64,000 bases of DNA from an uncultured Clostridia bacterium (GCA_947089135.1 CAMUJF010000011.1:1-64000); one strand, 5' to 3'; positions 50,301-59,158 are shown, numbered from the stretch's first letter. Translations and numbers: made by a program. The notes: generated by a model from the letters alone, not told the origin.

Positions 50301-50628
50301 TTGACAAAATAGAATTTTTGAGTTATACTGTAATTGACATAAAAAATAAGTGTGAAAAAAGTATAATTGTTTTTAATTATACCACATTTATCTGTTTTAT
50401 GCAAGATATTATCAGCGCTCACGGGACAGCGGCTCTTTTAAATTTAAAATATTTTTTCCGTATTCCCGGGGAAAATACGCGCCGCAGACGGGCTGTTCCG
50501 TAGTCCTTTCTCTCCTGCGGACGTATTTTTCCCGATATTGCCTGTCTGCACCTTTATACAACTGCATAAACCGCACGATCAAAAAAGCAGGGAGCTCCGC
50601 CGTTATCGGCAGCTCCCCGTTTTTTTGT
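50301..50628 (+). ncRNA. Candidate structured non-coding RNA
   Basis: A plus-strand promoter, TTGACA, 17-nt spacer, TATACT (about 50302-50330), reads into ~290 bp with no credible gene. The stretch contains a long stem, GGGAAAATACG (50469-50479) with CGTATTTTTCCC (50522-50533), an inner stem CCGCAG/CTGCGG (50482-50487 with 50515-50520), and a terminator at 50590-50627. The RNA would be antisense to the leader of the neighbouring XRE gene. Confidence 0.4.
50588..50627. terminator. Bidirectional terminator next to XRE gene 2
   Basis: GGGAGCT (50590-50596) pairs with AGCTCCC (50611-50617), with A run on the left and T run on the right. It sits 7 nt past the stop of the XRE gene at 50634. Confidence 0.8.
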
Positions 50629-50633
50629 GCCTG

Positions 50634-50867
50634 TCAATGTTTGTTTGTTTTTTTAGGGTATGGCTTCTTCACAAGAGTACGTCCGAGAATATAGTCTGTG
50701 GACGTTCCGTAAAAATCCGCAAGGCTTATGAGATGTTCTATGGGAATATTCTGAAATCCACGCTCATATCTGGAATATACCGTCTGCTGTATGCCCAACA
50801 GCTCGCTTACCTGCTTCTGGGTCATGTCCATATCCTCGCGCAGGTCTCTCAATCGTTGAAAATACAT
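50634..50867 (-). CDS. XRE-family transcriptional regulator
   Basis: 77 aa, almost entirely one helix-turn-helix: LRDLREDMDMTQKQVSELLGIQQTVYSRYERGFQNIPIEHLISLADFYGTSTDYILG, with a basic tail. CAGGAG precedes the ATG. It is divergent from the BIG2 gene at 50982 with 114 bp between. The shared region holds AGTAC-6-GTACT (50887-50902) touching the -35 of the BIG2 promoter, which suggests that this regulator controls both genes. Confidence 0.88.
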   Translation of the reverse strand: MYFQRLRDLREDMDMTQKQVSELLGIQQTVYSRYERGFQNIPIEHLISLADFYGTSTDYILGRTLVKKPYPKKTNKH

Positions 50868-50886
50868 AAAAAAACGCTCCTGTTTT

Positions 50887-50930
50887 AGTACTTTTATGTA
50901 CTTGACAATACCATATTTATATGTTAAAAT
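50887..50930 (+). promoter_or_regulatory. BIG2 gene promoter with AGTAC/GTACT operator
   Basis: TTGACA at 50902-50907, 17-nt spacer, TAAAAT at 50925-50930. The inverted pair AGTAC-TTTTAT-GTACT (50887-50902) abuts the -35, and a further GGTACT lies at 50950-50955. Confidence 0.65.
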
Positions 50931-50981
50931 GTATACATTAGAACTAATAGGTACTAAACATATTTAACGGGAGGATCATTT

Positions 50982-51650
50982 ATGAAGCTTAAAAGAATAC
51001 TTACGGCAGCCTTTGCCGCACTGACCGCCGTAACGCTTTTTATGACGGCAACTGTCTCCGCGGACAGCATTTTCGATTCCGCCAAAAATATTGACAGCGG
51101 TAAAAAGGTCAGCAAGACACTTGATTCCAACGAAACTATGGAATACAAAATTACCCCCACGGAAAAGGGAACAGCGACCGTTAAGGTGACAGCTCAAACG
51201 TATTTCTTTAAATTTGCGGTTTACGATGCGGACGGCAACAAGATTGACCACGAGTATGATATTTCAATGGGCAGCACAACCGGTACGTCTTATACCTGGA
51301 ATAAAGACGCCGAGTGCTTTAAAGGTTCATTGACCTTTGATGTAAAAGCGAATAAGACTTATTATATTCAACTCAAAAGGCACGGCTCTAACGGCAGCGG
51401 AAAATTTGAAGTTTCTTTCAAATACCCCTCGGAGGAAAAAGAACCCACCGCGCTGATGACCCTTAACCTCAAAAAGGGAGACACGATTCAGCTGGGAGCC
51501 AACGGGGACAAGGCTTCATGGAAAACCTCCCAAAAATCCGTTGCGACAGTGTCCAAAGACGGACTTGTAACGGCGGTCAAAAAGGGGAAAGCCGTCGTTA
51601 CTCTTACCTGCGGTTCTAAAACCCAGACTATCGAGATCATTGTTGAATAG
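50982..51650 (+). CDS. Secreted protein with C-terminal BIG2 domain
   Basis: 222 aa. A Sec signal peptide (1-27, ends VSADS) is followed by a ~110-residue beta-rich domain (SKTLDSNETMEYKITPTEKGTATVKVTAQ... YYIQLKRHGSNGSGKFEVSF). That domain resembles the pre-peptidase C-terminal fold. Residues ~153-222 are a BIG2 domain (MTLNLKKGDTIQLGANGDKASWKTSQKSVATVSKDGLVTAVKKGKAVVTLT). No surface anchor is seen. GGGAGG precedes the ATG. It is probably controlled by the divergent XRE regulator. Confidence 0.82.
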   Translation: MKLKRILTAAFAALTAVTLFMTATVSADSIFDSAKNIDSGKKVSKTLDSNETMEYKITPTEKGTATVKVTAQTYFFKFAVYDADGNKIDHEYDISMGSTTGTSYTWNKDAECFKGSLTFDVKANKTYYIQLKRHGSNGSGKFEVSFKYPSEEKEPTALMTLNLKKGDTIQLGANGDKASWKTSQKSVATVSKDGLVTAVKKGKAVVTLTCGSKTQTIEIIVE

Positions 51651-51653
51651 ATC

Positions 51654-51741
51654 AAAACGGCGGGACGCTTTGACCCGAACCAATTTGCACGTACAGTACC
51701 AATTGGTTCGGGTCAGTTTAAAGTCCTGCCGTTTTTATTTT
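51654..51741 (+). terminator. Nested double-hairpin terminator
   Basis: The outer stem AAAACGGCGGGAC (51654-51666) pairs with 51723-51735, with one wobble. Inside, a perfect 15-bp stem runs 51671-51685 with 51701-51715. A T run follows to 51742. Unusually elaborate for a terminator. Confidence 0.8.
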
Positions 51742-51775
51742 TTTGAAAAAAACAGGAATTATACTTCGCTAAGGA

Positions 51776-51804
51776 TTGAAATTTGTAAAAAAAGATGTTA
51801 TAAT
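51776..51804 (+). promoter_or_regulatory. Promoter of XRE gene 3
   Basis: TTGAAA at 51776-51781, 17-nt spacer, TATAAT at 51799-51804. Confidence 0.7.
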
Positions 51805-51890
51805 GTTGTAAGCGCACAGCAAAACTGGCAGAACAAATATTTTTTGCTGCCGCCGGAACACCGGAAATAATTTGTTAAAGGAGAGAAACC

Positions 51891-52118
51891 ATGAAACTCA
51901 GATTAAAAGAGCTCCGCCGCGAATCGGGCGCGACTCAGCGTCAGATAGCGGAATACCTCGGCTTAAAACAGCAGACCTATTCAAGATACGAAACCGGGCT
52001 CCTTCAGCCGTCTCTGCCCGTCATGGAAAAGCTGTCCAACTACTATAAGACCAGCGTGGACTACATAATGGGCATTACGGACGACAAGTTCCAGCCTAAA
52101 CGCGTTGACGCGGAATAA
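51891..52118 (+). CDS. XRE-family transcriptional regulator
   Basis: 75 aa, a lone helix-turn-helix: LRLKELRRESGATQRQIAEYLGLKQQTYSRYETGLLQPSLPVMEKLSNYYKTSVDYIMGITDD. AAAGGAG precedes the ATG. It is monocistronic with its own promoter and terminator (52160-52196). Its sequence resembles the XRE protein at 50634, so the two may be paralogues. Target unknown. Confidence 0.87.
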   Translation: MKLRLKELRRESGATQRQIAEYLGLKQQTYSRYETGLLQPSLPVMEKLSNYYKTSVDYIMGITDDKFQPKRVDAE

Positions 52119-52159
52119 GATGCTGCGGGATGCAAAGCCGCTGTGTCGTTATTAAAAAA

Positions 52160-52197
52160 CTGCCGCAGAGAAATTTCTCTCTGCGGCAGAATTTTTA
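52160..52197. terminator. Terminator between XRE gene 3 and phosphoglucomutase
   Basis: CTGCCGCAGAGA (52160-52171) pairs with TCTCTGCGGCAG (52178-52189), followed by a T-rich run. It may serve both convergent genes. Confidence 0.85.
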
Positions 52198-52212
52198 TTT
52201 TCAGAGCTTCTG

Positions 52213-53934
52213 TCAGAATCCCAGTATCTTCTGGAAATCCGCGGATATCTTTGCTTCAAGAGCCTCGGAGTCGGCTTTTACTGCTCCTGTAGTGGTATAG
52301 TAAGCCTTGATCTTTGGTTCTGTACCGGACGGACGGATAATTACCGAAGCTCCGCCCTCAAGGGCAAACGTCAGAACGTCCGACTTGGGCAGTGTGAGCT
52401 TGGTCTTGTTTCCGGACGCGCAGTCAACGGAAGTGCTGTCAAGATAATCGTCGAAACGGATGACCTTAAGTCCGCCGATCTCCTTGGGAGTCTCTGTGCG
52501 GAGCATCGTCATAAGCTCCTTCATCTTCTGCATACCGCTTGCGCCCTCGCAGGTAAAGGACTTCTGAGTGTGTGTGTAAACGCCGTACTTCTTGTACATA
52601 TTCTCTCTCGCCTGAAGCAGGGAGATGCCCTTTGTGCGGTAGAACGCAGCCATTTCGCAGATGAGCATGGAAGCCACAACAGCGTCCTTGTCGCGGACAT
52701 AGGAGCCTGCCAGATAGCCGTAGCTTTCCTCGAAGCCGAATACATAGCGGTTTTCCTCGCCCTTGTCCTCCAAAAAGCCGATCTGCTCGCCGATAAACTT
52801 GAAGCCTGTAAGCACCTCGACTATCTTGACGCCGTATTCCTTAGCGATAGCCTTTGTGATATCTGTGGTAACTATGGTCTTTACCGCAACGGGATCCTCC
52901 GGCATCGTGCCCAGCTTTGTGCGCTCGGCGCAGATGTACTCAAGGAGCATAGCTCCAACCTCGTTGCCTGTAAAGAGAACGTATCCTCCCTTTCCGTCGG
53001 GAACAGCTATTCCCACGCGGTCGCAGTCGGGGTCGGTGGCAAGAAGCAGATCGGGCTTAACGGTGTCGCAGAGCTTAAGACCCAGCGCCAGAGCCTCTTT
53101 AATTTCAGGATTGGGGAAAGGACAGGTAGTGAAGTTTCCGTTGGGATATTCCTGTTCGGGAACGACTGTAACATCGGTAATGCCGATCTTTTTAAGTATC
53201 ATGCGTACAGGCTTGTTTCCGGTGCCGTTGAGAGGAGTATAAACTACCTTCAGACCGCTTGCGGCGCAAAGGTCGGTGTGTATGCCCTGCTCGGCAACCT
53301 TGTCGATGTAGGAGTCTATAACAGTCTGAGGGATATACTCAATAGTGCCGTCCTCAACGCCCTTTTCAAAGGAAATAAGCTTTGCGCCGTCAAACATGGG
53401 AACTTTATTGATGTTTTTAAGTACGATCTCCGCCGCGCCCAGTGTGAGCTGGCAGCCGTCGGAGCCGTATACCTTGTAGCCGTTGTACTTGGCGGGGTTA
53501 TGGCTGGCGGTAACAACGATACCCGCGCTGCATTCCAGAGTCCTTACGGCATAGGAAAGCATAGGCGTAGGCATAAGCTCGCTGTAAATATGTACCTTTA
53601 TGCCGTTTGCCGCAAGAACGGCGGCAGCTTCCTTAGCAAAAACGTCGGACTTTATGCGGCTGTCGTAAGCGATAGCTACCGAGGGATTTGCGGGGAAGGC
53701 TTCGTTCACATAGTCCGCAAGACCCTGCGTGGCTCTGCGTATGGTATAGATGTTCATTCTGTATGAGCCCGCGCCGATAACGCCGCGCAGACCGCCCGTA
53801 CCGAATTCGAGATCGCGGTAGAATCTGTCTGTGATAGCGTCGTTATCTCCTGCAATGGATTTAAGCTCGGTCTGAAGATCGGGATCGTCTGTTGCCTTTT
53901 CGCACCAAAGGGAGTAAAGCTCTGTTTCGTTCAT
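52213..53934 (-). CDS. Phospho-sugar mutase (phosphoglucomutase/phosphomannomutase)
   Basis: 573 aa. FGTGGLRGVIGAGSYRMN opens the fold. The phosphoserine loop is GIVVTASHNPAKYNGYKVYG, metal binding is ATDPDCDRVG, the sugar loop is GFEESYGYL, and the C-terminal phosphate site is IIRPSGTEPKIKAY. The length and motifs fit the PgcA-type alpha-phosphoglucomutase of Firmicutes. It interconverts glucose 1-phosphate and glucose 6-phosphate and would take the product of the GH94 phosphorylase into glycolysis. GGAGG precedes the ATG. Confidence 0.95.
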   Translation of the reverse strand: MNETELYSLWCEKATDDPDLQTELKSIAGDNDAITDRFYRDLEFGTGGLRGVIGAGSYRMNIYTIRRATQGLADYVNEAFPANPSVAIAYDSRIKSDVFAKEAAAVLAANGIKVHIYSELMPTPMLSYAVRTLECSAGIVVTASHNPAKYNGYKVYGSDGCQLTLGAAEIVLKNINKVPMFDGAKLISFEKGVEDGTIEYIPQTVIDSYIDKVAEQGIHTDLCAASGLKVVYTPLNGTGNKPVRMILKKIGITDVTVVPEQEYPNGNFTTCPFPNPEIKEALALGLKLCDTVKPDLLLATDPDCDRVGIAVPDGKGGYVLFTGNEVGAMLLEYICAERTKLGTMPEDPVAVKTIVTTDITKAIAKEYGVKIVEVLTGFKFIGEQIGFLEDKGEENRYVFGFEESYGYLAGSYVRDKDAVVASMLICEMAAFYRTKGISLLQARENMYKKYGVYTHTQKSFTCEGASGMQKMKELMTMLRTETPKEIGGLKVIRFDDYLDSTSVDCASGNKTKLTLPKSDVLTFALEGGASVIIRPSGTEPKIKAYYTTTGAVKADSEALEAKISADFQKILGF

Positions 53935-54157
53935 AATAATACCTCCATATCCTTGATTGTGTCAGGGGTTGACTGACCGCTCCGTTTACAATTTCAGCGG
54001 AGCATAATTTGCAGTTTGCGGTTTTGAAACTGTAATTGTAATATAATTACAGTATAGCATAAAAAATTCCGTTTGAAAATAGGTTTTTAAAAATTTTAAC
54101 AACTATTTTTAAACAGCGGGATTTTCAGCAGGGCAAGGCGCGGAAAAGCAAACGATA

Positions 54158-54204
54158 TAAAAGCCCATAAAAGTTTACCGATTCTTTTCATGGGCTTTTA
54201 ATAA
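54158..54204. terminator. Orphan terminator-like hairpin upstream of the EAL gene
   Basis: TAAAAGCCCAT...AAAG (54158-54173) pairs with 54184-54200, with one bulge, ending in TTTTA. No protein gene on the plus strand precedes it. The 53935-54343 gap otherwise shows an ACTGTAATT/AATTACAGT repeat (about 54029-54055) and AT-rich DNA. It may end a small RNA. Confidence 0.5.
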
Positions 54205-54343
54205 AATTCAAAAAACCTCTTTACTTCCGTCTGATAATATGTTATTATATATAGTAATACATAAGAAAATCGGAATAATTTTGGCTGATTCGTACAATAG
54301 AATAACAAAATATGACCTAACAATAACAAAAGGGGGGCGGTCA

Positions 54344-56278
54344 ATGATATATTTTGATATATGCGCTGTGATAATTCTGCTGATGCTTATTTTTTCGGTT
54401 TTTTTTCGTAAAATGACCGTCGGACTGACAAACAAGCTCTTTATCGCGCTTATTTTTGTTACCTTTGCCACAGCCGTTTCGGATATTTTTTCGGTAATTA
54501 TTCCTTACCGCAGCGGCGAACCCGCCGGCGTTCTGTGCAGCACTTTCCAATATCTGTACTTTTTGTTCAGAAACTCAATGTCGCCGGTCTATATTCTTTA
54601 CCTCATCAGCCTTACGGACACATGGCACAGGCTAAGCAAAAGCCTTGTCTTCAAGCTTTTCCTGACCGTTCCTTATTCGGCGATACTCGTTACCCTTGTC
54701 TCCAACTTCTTTACCGGAGCGGTTTTCAGCTTTGACGAAAACGGAGTCTATACAAGAGGTCCGGCAATCCCGGTTCTGTACGTATGCTCTTTCATATACC
54801 TTGTTACCGGAATAGGCTATATCATAAGGTACAAAAATCTGTTCAAGGCAGAAAAGCTGCTCTCTTTGTGCGCTATCTTTCCGCTTACGGCGGTCTCGCT
54901 GGCAATACAGTGGGTATTCCCCGATATGCTGGTGGAAATGTTTGCCGCGGCAGTATCGCTGCTGCTTATAATCGTAACCGTGCAGCGTCCCGAGGAGCTT
55001 CTCGATTCCCTGACAGGTCTGAGCAAATACGGCGCTTACGGCGTTGATATGAAAAGAAATTTCGCCAACGGCAAGCGTGTGGGAATAATCCTCGTCAATA
55101 TCTCGAACTATTCCTCCATGCACGCCATACTGGGCTTTGACAATCTTAACGCCCTGCTGAAAAGCATTGCCGACCGCTTTGTGGCAATAAACAAAGAGGA
55201 AAAGCTCCGCGCGGGTCTTTACTACCTTGACAGGGGACGCTACCGCTTTGTAGTCACGGAAAAAAATTGGGACAAACTTGAAAAAACTGCCGACAAAATA
55301 AACACCGAGCTGAAGCAAAGCATTATTTTCAACCGTATGTCCCTTAACCTTATAGCTCATGTCTGCATTGCCCACTGTCCAGAGGAGATAACCGAGTTCG
55401 AGACCCTTATGGCTTTCGGAAACGAACTGAACGAAATGCCTTACTCAGGAAGAGTCATAAGGACCTCCGAGATAGCAAAGGAAAACCGTTTCCGTCTTAC
55501 AAACGAGCTTGACGCCATTATCGACAACGCCATTGCAAACAGGACTTTCGAGGTATACTACCAGCCAATATACTCTATCGGAACGGACAGCTTTATCTCC
55601 GCGGAGGCTCTTCTGAGACTCCACCACGACAAGTACGGTTTTATTTCCCCCGACCTGTTTATCCCCGCAGCCGAAAAAAGCGGAGCTATCCACAAGATAG
55701 GGGAGCTGGTGCTTGAAAAGGTGTGCAGCTTCATCGCAAGCAGCGAATTCAAGGAGCTTGGCTTGCAGTACATCGAGATAAACCTTTCTGTCGCCCAGTG
55801 TATGCAGGCAGACCTTGCGGATAAAATACTCCAGATCATGAAACGGTACGGCGTGTCCTCCGATAAGATCAACCTTGAAATTACCGAGACCGCCGCATCC
55901 TACTCCCAGAACATAATGATGGAGAACCTCGAAAAGCTTACCCGCGCGGGCATCGAGTTCTCCCTTGACGACTACGGAACAGGGTACTCCAACATCAAAA
56001 GCGTGGCTTCTCTGCCTATCAAGATAGTCAAACTGGACAAAACCTTTGTGGACAGCGAAAACAACCCCAGAATGTGGACGGTGCTGAAAAATACGATAAA
56101 AATGCTCAAGGACATGAATATGCACATCGTTGTGGAGGGCGTGGAAACAGAGGGGCTTGTAAAGAAGTTCACCGACCTGAACTGCGAATATATACAGGGG
56201 TACTACTACTCCAGACCTATCCCCGAATCGGATTTCGTGGCGTTTATGCGAAAGCACGCGGGCGAAAAAGTAAAATGA
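54344..56278 (+). CDS. Membrane EAL-domain c-di-GMP phosphodiesterase with degenerate GGDEF
   Basis: 644 aa. About seven N-terminal hydrophobic helices (~5-225) form a sensor module. A GGDEF-like domain (~235-390) lacks the signature: the position reads DRGRYRF. The EAL domain (~395-640) is intact: EALLRL near residue 421, INLSVAQ, EITETAASYS, LDDYGTGYSN, VKLDKTF and VEGVETE. It should hydrolyse c-di-GMP at the membrane, promoting motility over attachment. The ATG at 54344 follows AGGGGGG; upstream in-frame starts lack a ribosome site. Its links to the chemoreceptor at 29760 are only thematic. Confidence 0.93.
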   Translation: MIYFDICAVIILLMLIFSVFFRKMTVGLTNKLFIALIFVTFATAVSDIFSVIIPYRSGEPAGVLCSTFQYLYFLFRNSMSPVYILYLISLTDTWHRLSKSLVFKLFLTVPYSAILVTLVSNFFTGAVFSFDENGVYTRGPAIPVLYVCSFIYLVTGIGYIIRYKNLFKAEKLLSLCAIFPLTAVSLAIQWVFPDMLVEMFAAAVSLLLIIVTVQRPEELLDSLTGLSKYGAYGVDMKRNFANGKRVGIILVNISNYSSMHAILGFDNLNALLKSIADRFVAINKEEKLRAGLYYLDRGRYRFVVTEKNWDKLEKTADKINTELKQSIIFNRMSLNLIAHVCIAHCPEEITEFETLMAFGNELNEMPYSGRVIRTSEIAKENRFRLTNELDAIIDNAIANRTFEVYYQPIYSIGTDSFISAEALLRLHHDKYGFISPDLFIPAAEKSGAIHKIGELVLEKVCSFIASSEFKELGLQYIEINLSVAQCMQADLADKILQIMKRYGVSSDKINLEITETAASYSQNIMMENLEKLTRAGIEFSLDDYGTGYSNIKSVASLPIKIVKLDKTFVDSENNPRMWTVLKNTIKMLKDMNMHIVVEGVETEGLVKKFTDLNCEYIQGYYYSRPIPESDFVAFMRKHAGEKVK

Positions 56279-56298
56279 TAAAATTAATAGAATACAGA

Positions 56299-56347
56299 AT
56301 GACCGCCTTGGAAATTTTCCTTAGCGGTCGTTTTCATTTTCTGCTTT
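56299..56347. terminator. Terminator between EAL and rnr genes
   Basis: GACCGC (56301-56306) pairs with GCGGTC (56334-56339), with an inner GGAAA/TTTCC stem and a T run. It lies between convergent stop codons. Confidence 0.65.
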
Positions 56348-56348
56348 T

Positions 56349-58484
56349 CTATTCCATGAAGTCGTCCTCCACGGCAAAATCCACCTGTCCCGCGCTTACG
56401 TTTGCGGCGGCGCAGATAACTCTTATCCTGTCGCCTACCCGGTACACAGGCTTGCCCTCTTTAGTGAGAGAGAACCGTCCGTCGTAGTCGTAGGGACCGT
56501 TTTTCAGCGTGTCCAGACGGACAAGTCCCTCCACGGTATTGGGAAGCTCCACAAAGAAGCCGAAATCCTGAACCGAGGATATCATACCCTCGAAACGCTC
56601 TCCGATATGGGCGGACATATACTCCGCCGCATAGCAGTCGTCGCAGGCGCGTTCAATGCGCATAGCCGTAAGCTCACACTCCGAGGACTGCCGCGCCGCC
56701 TCGTTTGCAAATGCGGCATAGCGCTTGCGTATATTGTCGGGAGTCTTTTTATTGTAGCAAAGGTCTGTCAGTATACGGTGTATCGCCAGATCGGGGTAAC
56801 GTCTTATGGGGGACGTAAAATGCGCGTAATCGTCAAGCACAAGCCCGAAATGTCCGAGAGGTTCGTCACTGTACTTAGCCTTAGCCATCGACCGCAGCAC
56901 CATGCTGTTCACCACAGGCGCAAGTGGAGACTCCTTTGTCTTTTCCAGTATCTCCGCAAGGTGCTTCGGCTTTACGCTTGTAAAGTGAGGAACAGCTATC
57001 CCCATTACCGAAACCGTTTCCACAAGCTCGCCTATCTTTTCGGGGGACGGGTCTTCATGCACTCTGTACACAAAGGGTACGCCGCTTTCCTTTGCAAGCC
57101 TTGCCGCCGCCGTGTTTGCCATGAGCATGAACTCCTCAATGATAAGCTCGCTCCTGCCCCGCTCACGCCTTTGGACATCCACGCAGACGTCGTTTTCGTC
57201 TATTATCAGCTTGCTTTCCGAGGTCTCTATCTGGGGCGCGCCGCGGCGGAGCTTGTTGACGGTCAGTATTGCCGCAAGCTCGTCCATAAGCAGAATGCTT
57301 TTTGTCAGACCGCCGTATTTTTCCGCAAGCTCAAAGGGTACCGCATCGCCGTTTTTCAGGCAGTCCAGCAGAATATTTATCTCGCTGTAAACGCCCTTTA
57401 CCCGCGAACGAATTACCGACTTGCTGAACTTATAGCTTACAAGCTTTCCCTCAAAATCAAGCTTCATAAGGCAGGAAAACGCAAGCCTGTCCTCGTGAGG
57501 GTTAAGGGAGCATATGCCGTTGGAAAGCTCCTTAGGCAGCATGGGGACTACCTTGTTTGCGTAATAAATGGAGGTACCGCGGAGCATAGCGTCATTGTCA
57601 AGCTCAGAGCCCGCCTTTACGTAAAAGGACACGTCCGCGATATGCACGCCGAGATTCCAGCCGTCGCCGTCGCGGGAAACGGACACCGCGTCGTCTATAT
57701 CCTTTGTATCCGCGCTGTCTATGGTGAAGATCACCTCGTCACGCAGGTCAAGGCGCTTATAGAGCTCGTCAAGAGGTATACCCTTATGCTCGGCGGATCT
57801 TGCCTCGTCCAGAACCTGAGAGGGAAAATCCACCTCTATGCCGTTTGTATAGAGCAAAGCGTCCGCGCTGCTTTTGGCTTTTCCGCTGTCGCCGAAAATA
57901 TCCTTGATGCGTACTCTGTGCTCGGAGTGCCTGTCTCCGCGGCGGGAAATTTCCGCCAGGACCTTGTCTCCCACTCTTACGGGAACGTCTATAGCCGAAA
58001 CTATCATAAGCTCCTTTGAAAGGGTATCGGGACGTATGCATACGGTTTTGCCGTCCTTTTCGACAGTACCCGAAAACTCCGTGAAGCCCTCCTCGACGAC
58101 GGAGACTACCTCTCCCTCGGGAAGCTCCCCCCGCTGCGGCAGAAGCCTTGCCATGACCGTATCGCCGGGCATTGAGCCCTTGAGGAATTTCCCCGGAATA
58201 AATACCTCCGTGCCGTCCTCCCGTTCAACGAACCCGAAAGTCTTGTTGAGCCTTGACACCTTTGCACGGAAAAGTCCCGCGTCAGCGCAAAGTTTTATAC
58301 CGTTTTTATCCTCGGTGATAACGCCCTCCCGCTTCAGCTCGGCTACAGCGGACGAAAACGCGGCGGCGTTCTGCCGTCTGCCCCTGCACGAGGCGTACAG
58401 CTTTTTATAGGGTACTCCCTTTCCGCCTCCCTGTGTCAAGATCGACTTTATCCTGTTTTTGTAAATATCCTTTTGTTCAGCCAT
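56349..58484 (-). CDS. rnr: Ribonuclease R
   Basis: 711 aa. An N-terminal winged helix (~1-65), cold-shock domains (~70-215), the RNB catalytic core (DEVIFTIDSADTKDIDDAVSVSRDGDGW with the metal-binding Asp cluster, and YFTSPIRRYPDLAIHR) and a C-terminal S1 domain (~625-705) are all seen. It degrades structured RNA 3' to 5'. GGAGG lies 10 nt before the ATG. secG lies 92 nt upstream, the usual secG-rnr order, but smpB, which commonly follows, is not here. Confidence 0.96.
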   Translation of the reverse strand: MAEQKDIYKNRIKSILTQGGGKGVPYKKLYASCRGRRQNAAAFSSAVAELKREGVITEDKNGIKLCADAGLFRAKVSRLNKTFGFVEREDGTEVFIPGKFLKGSMPGDTVMARLLPQRGELPEGEVVSVVEEGFTEFSGTVEKDGKTVCIRPDTLSKELMIVSAIDVPVRVGDKVLAEISRRGDRHSEHRVRIKDIFGDSGKAKSSADALLYTNGIEVDFPSQVLDEARSAEHKGIPLDELYKRLDLRDEVIFTIDSADTKDIDDAVSVSRDGDGWNLGVHIADVSFYVKAGSELDNDAMLRGTSIYYANKVVPMLPKELSNGICSLNPHEDRLAFSCLMKLDFEGKLVSYKFSKSVIRSRVKGVYSEINILLDCLKNGDAVPFELAEKYGGLTKSILLMDELAAILTVNKLRRGAPQIETSESKLIIDENDVCVDVQRRERGRSELIIEEFMLMANTAAARLAKESGVPFVYRVHEDPSPEKIGELVETVSVMGIAVPHFTSVKPKHLAEILEKTKESPLAPVVNSMVLRSMAKAKYSDEPLGHFGLVLDDYAHFTSPIRRYPDLAIHRILTDLCYNKKTPDNIRKRYAAFANEAARQSSECELTAMRIERACDDCYAAEYMSAHIGERFEGMISSVQDFGFFVELPNTVEGLVRLDTLKNGPYDYDGRFSLTKEGKPVYRVGDRIRVICAAANVSAGQVDFAVEDDFME

Positions 58485-58576
58485 ATCCGCAGCGCCTCCG
58501 AATTCTTATTCTTGAATTTAAAGCTAAAGAAAAAGTCCCGCGCCAAAAGCGGCGCAGGACATGACGGCATAGTTAT

Positions 58577-58852
58577 TCAGCTTGCGCTGACTCTGTTTAT
58601 TATTGCGGGAATAATATTAACGGCAAGAGTAACAACGAAAAATACAATAGCCAAAAGCTTTGTCAGTCTTGCGAGAGCCTGCTCGCGGGAGCTGCTCACG
58701 TCGCCTTTGCCGAAAAAGTTGTCGCTCTGACCCGAAAGAGCCGCGCTCATATCCTGCTGCTTCTGCTCCTGCATTATTGTCAGAACGATAATAAGCACGC
58801 TGCAGATAAGCATAATAATTCCGCCTATGATCTGAATTGCGCCGAATTCCAT
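58577..58852 (-). CDS. secG: Preprotein translocase subunit SecG
   Basis: 91 aa. Two membrane helices, IQIIGGIIMLICSVLIIVLTIMQE (~6-29) and LLAIVFFVVTLAVNIIPAII (~65-85), flank a polar loop with ALSGQSDNFFGKG, a typical SecG loop. It assists SecYE in export. GGAGGTG precedes the ATG. It is upstream of rnr and probably co-transcribed. Confidence 0.93.
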   Translation of the reverse strand: MEFGAIQIIGGIIMLICSVLIIVLTIMQEQKQQDMSAALSGQSDNFFGKGDVSSSREQALARLTKLLAIVFFVVTLAVNIIPAIINRVSAS

Positions 58853-58957
58853 ACGTCACACCTCCAAATAGTATACGTTATCTTTTATAGTATATCACAA
58901 AGCTTTTCGGATTGCAAGGGGATTTTAAATATTTTTACAATTTTGAATGTAAAAATA

Positions 58958-59123
58958 TTAGAGCCTGTTCAGTATCTTTTTATATGCGGATTTTTGGCAG
59001 GATTTTATCGATGACAAGGCAAAAATCCGCAGTAATACTCGCGTATTGCAAGGATTTTTAACGCAGTCAGCGGCAAAAGATTGCCGAAAAGATGTGCGTA
59101 AAAAGATACTGAAGAGGCTCTTA
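58958..59123. mobile_element. MITE-like element with 22-bp inverted termini
   Basis: Terminal inverted repeats at 58961-58982 (GAGCCTGTTCAGTATC...) and 59099-59120 match at 21 of 22 positions. A TTA direct duplication flanks them (58958-58960 and 59121-59123). The 116-bp interior has no gene. Size, ends and a 3-bp TNA duplication suggest a non-autonomous relative of an IS5-type insertion sequence. No transposase is present. Confidence 0.75.
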
Positions 59124-59158
59124 CAGCCCCGTTTGCGTTTGCAAGCTTTATACGCGCA

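Noticed and set aside
52570..53766. A 398-codon open frame opposite the phosphoglucomutase gene
   Set aside because: Shadow frame; the mutase on the other strand has all active-site loops.
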